NCBI RefSeq assembly: GCF_900182555.1
Contig: NZ_FXTH01000004.1
Coordinates: 186,001-250,000, forward strand
Direction: 5' to 3'
DNA length: 64,000 nt
Source of the DNA: Fodinibius sediminis
Lineage (GTDB): Bacteria > Bacteroidota > Rhodothermia > Balneolales > Balneolaceae
A model generated the notes under the pieces. That model was not told where the DNA came from. It saw only the letters and a list, made by a program, of their open reading frames with translations, and did no database searches. Shown piece by piece: positions 62,978 through 64,000 of the stretch; the stretch's first letter is position 1, and each line of letters starts with the position of its first letter. Made by a program: the position numbers and the translations under genes.

Positions 62978-63315
62978 AGTATCTTTACCTCTTTTATTTA
63001 ATGATATTTTATTACGATTAACTTTTTATGATGGAAAGATAGACATTATGCCAAAGCAAAAACAAATATATATTGCTACAGGCATACAACAGTATTCCCG
63101 TCAATTTTATTCCCTTTCAACACAAAAAAGTGGCTTCTCTGTTCTCTTTGGGCAGAAACATAGATAAAAATGGACTTTATGATTGTAGTGTCTTATTTTA
63201 TTTCTGTTATATTTAATTCCCACCTTTGATGTGAAATCCTTTCAGGAACGACGCGTTAACTCAACTCTTCTCGATGGATGTAGCCTAAGGTGACAAAACA
63301 ACATTTATACTACAC
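62978..63315. other. Divergent intergenic region / 5' leader of the cold shock gene
   Basis: About 340 AT-rich bases lie between the barrel gene and csp. There is no gene-like frame. It must hold both promoters and probably a long csp 5' untranslated region, as is common for cold-shock mRNAs. No strong hairpin is seen. Confidence 0.5.
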
Positions 63316-63534
63316 ATGACACAACAAGGAACAGTAAAATGGTTTGACATAGAAAAAGGATACGGATTCATCAAACCAGAGGACGGAGGCAAAGATGTAT
63401 TCGTCCACCGCAACAACGTAGAAAATTTAGACTACAATCAAGGTCTCGAAGACGGAGAGAATGTAGAATTCGACGTAGAAGAAACCCCTAAAGGGTTGAG
63501 TGCAGTTGAAGTCCGCAGCCTTGACTACAAATAG
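63316..63534 (+). CDS. csp: Cold shock domain protein
   Basis: The protein has 72 residues. QGTVKWFDIEKGYGFIKPEDGGKDVFVHRNNVE carries RNP1 (KGYGFI) and RNP2 (VFVH). It binds single-stranded RNA/DNA. It is acidic overall, as often in salt-adapted lineages. It is monocistronic with a bidirectional terminator. Confidence 0.97.
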   Translation: MTQQGTVKWFDIEKGYGFIKPEDGGKDVFVHRNNVENLDYNQGLEDGENVEFDVEETPKGLSAVEVRSLDYK

Positions 63535-63560
63535 TGTTTGACTATTTAAGTACAACATTG

Positions 63561-63590
63561 AAAAGCCCGCTTTTTCCGGCGGGCTTTTTT
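63561..63590. terminator. Bidirectional terminator between csp and argJ
   Basis: AAAAGCCCGC and GCGGGCTTTT are perfect 10-bp arms with an eight-base loop, with T-runs on both strands. It serves csp on the left and the convergent argJ on the right. Confidence 0.92.
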
Positions 63591-63635
63591 GTTTTCTCCT
63601 TGTTTGGCTTGTAAAACCGGCGAAAGGGGGTTCTT

Positions 63636-64000
63636 TCAGGTCGTATATTCCGCATTGATGCGAATATACTCGTACGACAAATCCGGTCCCCAGCCCACTG
63701 CTTCGGCGGTCCCCTGGTTCAAATCAAGAATAATGGTAATATTGGAGGCCTGCATTTCCTGCTTAACATCCGAGCGACTTTCCTTGACAGGCTGCCCCTC
63801 CTTCAGAATCTGTACGCTGCGCTCGGCATCGGAGCCGATGTAAAGATCCACCTTTTCCGGATCGAAGGTGACTCCTGCCCTTCCGGCCGCCCCCATAATG
63901 CGTCCCCAGTTGGGATCGGTACCAAAGATCGCCGTTTTTACCAGACTGGAGTCAGAAACGGTACGGATGATCTTGCGGGCATCCTCTTCCGTTTTAGCCT
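63636..64000 (-). CDS. argJ: ArgJ, C-terminal part (gene runs off the window)
   Basis: The leftward frame is open to the window edge and reads [20 protein letters not shown] and, at its end, [19 protein letters not shown]. This is the conserved C-terminus of glutamate N-acetyltransferase / amino-acid acetyltransferase of arginine synthesis. GTDPNWGRI is a substrate-site motif. About 120 residues are visible. The autoprocessing Thr lies outside the window, so mono- versus bifunctionality cannot be told. Confidence 0.94.
   Translation of the reverse strand, partial: AKTEEDARKIIRTVSDSSLVKTAIFGTDPNWGRIMGAAGRAGVTFDPEKVDLYIGSDAERSVQILKEGQPVKESRSDVKQEMQASNITIILDLNQGTAEAVGWGPDLSYEYIRINAEYTT

Noticed and set aside
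1-64000. CRISPR arrays, insertion sequences, prophage or integrase genes
   Set aside because: None seen on reading: no regularly spaced repeats, transposase motifs or phage structural genes.

Overview
The window looks like chromosomal DNA of a Bacteroidota-related bacterium, most plausibly Balneolota (Balneolaceae-like, possibly halophilic). Supporting signs are mid-range GC, mostly no Shine-Dalgarno sequences, many lipoproteins and outer-membrane barrels, acidic proteins, and Bacteroidota-style enzymes. The taxonomic call is inference. I saw no phage, transposase, CRISPR array or rRNA. One tRNA (Pro, anticodon CGG) is present.

Layout. (1) 1-3000: a small YkoF-like protein and two lipoproteins. 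(2) 3110-8132: a histidine leader peptide followed by hisG-D-C-B-H. The rest of the pathway lies further on (hisA 24297, hisF-hisIE 27033-28451), so the his cluster is interrupted by envelope genes. (3) 8164-24164: an Omp85-like barrel paired with a lipoprotein carrying kinase-like residues, an ATP/ADP-carrier-like membrane protein with a HEAT-like tail, a TetR-controlled Lol-like export operon (LolA-like protein, two FtsX-type permeases, ATPase, barrel), a patatin-Omp85 protein and a metallophosphoesterase. A lipoprotein serpin sits between hisA and hisF. (4) 28494-32332: an OPT transporter, OsmC and a homocysteine-forming sulfhydrylase. (5) 32368-43920: branched-chain amino acid genes, with ilvD divergent from an Ile/Leu-rich leader peptide followed by ilvB-ilvN-ilvC-cimA-leuA-leuC-leuD-leuB. 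(6) 44119-54531: an orphan GH140-like hydrolase, then the sulfur region. Sulfate-assimilation genes run leftward (sseA, sir, cobA, cysH, a siroheme synthase, fdxA). A CysO-type cysteine pathway runs rightward (cysM, JAMM protease, CysO carrier, MoeB-rhodanese). (7) 54611-64000: housekeeping genes msrB, tRNA-Pro, gap, an ankyrin protein, fmt, def, ruvX, an HU protein, a RelA/SpoT protein, a barrel, csp and the end of argJ.

The most interesting theme is regulation by very short leader peptides that standard gene calling misses. A His-rich peptide precedes hisG and an Ile/Leu-rich peptide precedes ilvB. The divergent sulfur/cysteine locus has a Cys-rich peptide on each side. The leftward one has a full attenuator layout: a Cys-codon run, a candidate antiterminator arm and an 18-bp intrinsic-terminator-like hairpin. 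An 11-bp perfect inverted repeat between the two Cys leaders is a candidate shared operator. Together these suggest that ribosome-mediated attenuation is a general way of sensing amino acids in this lineage.
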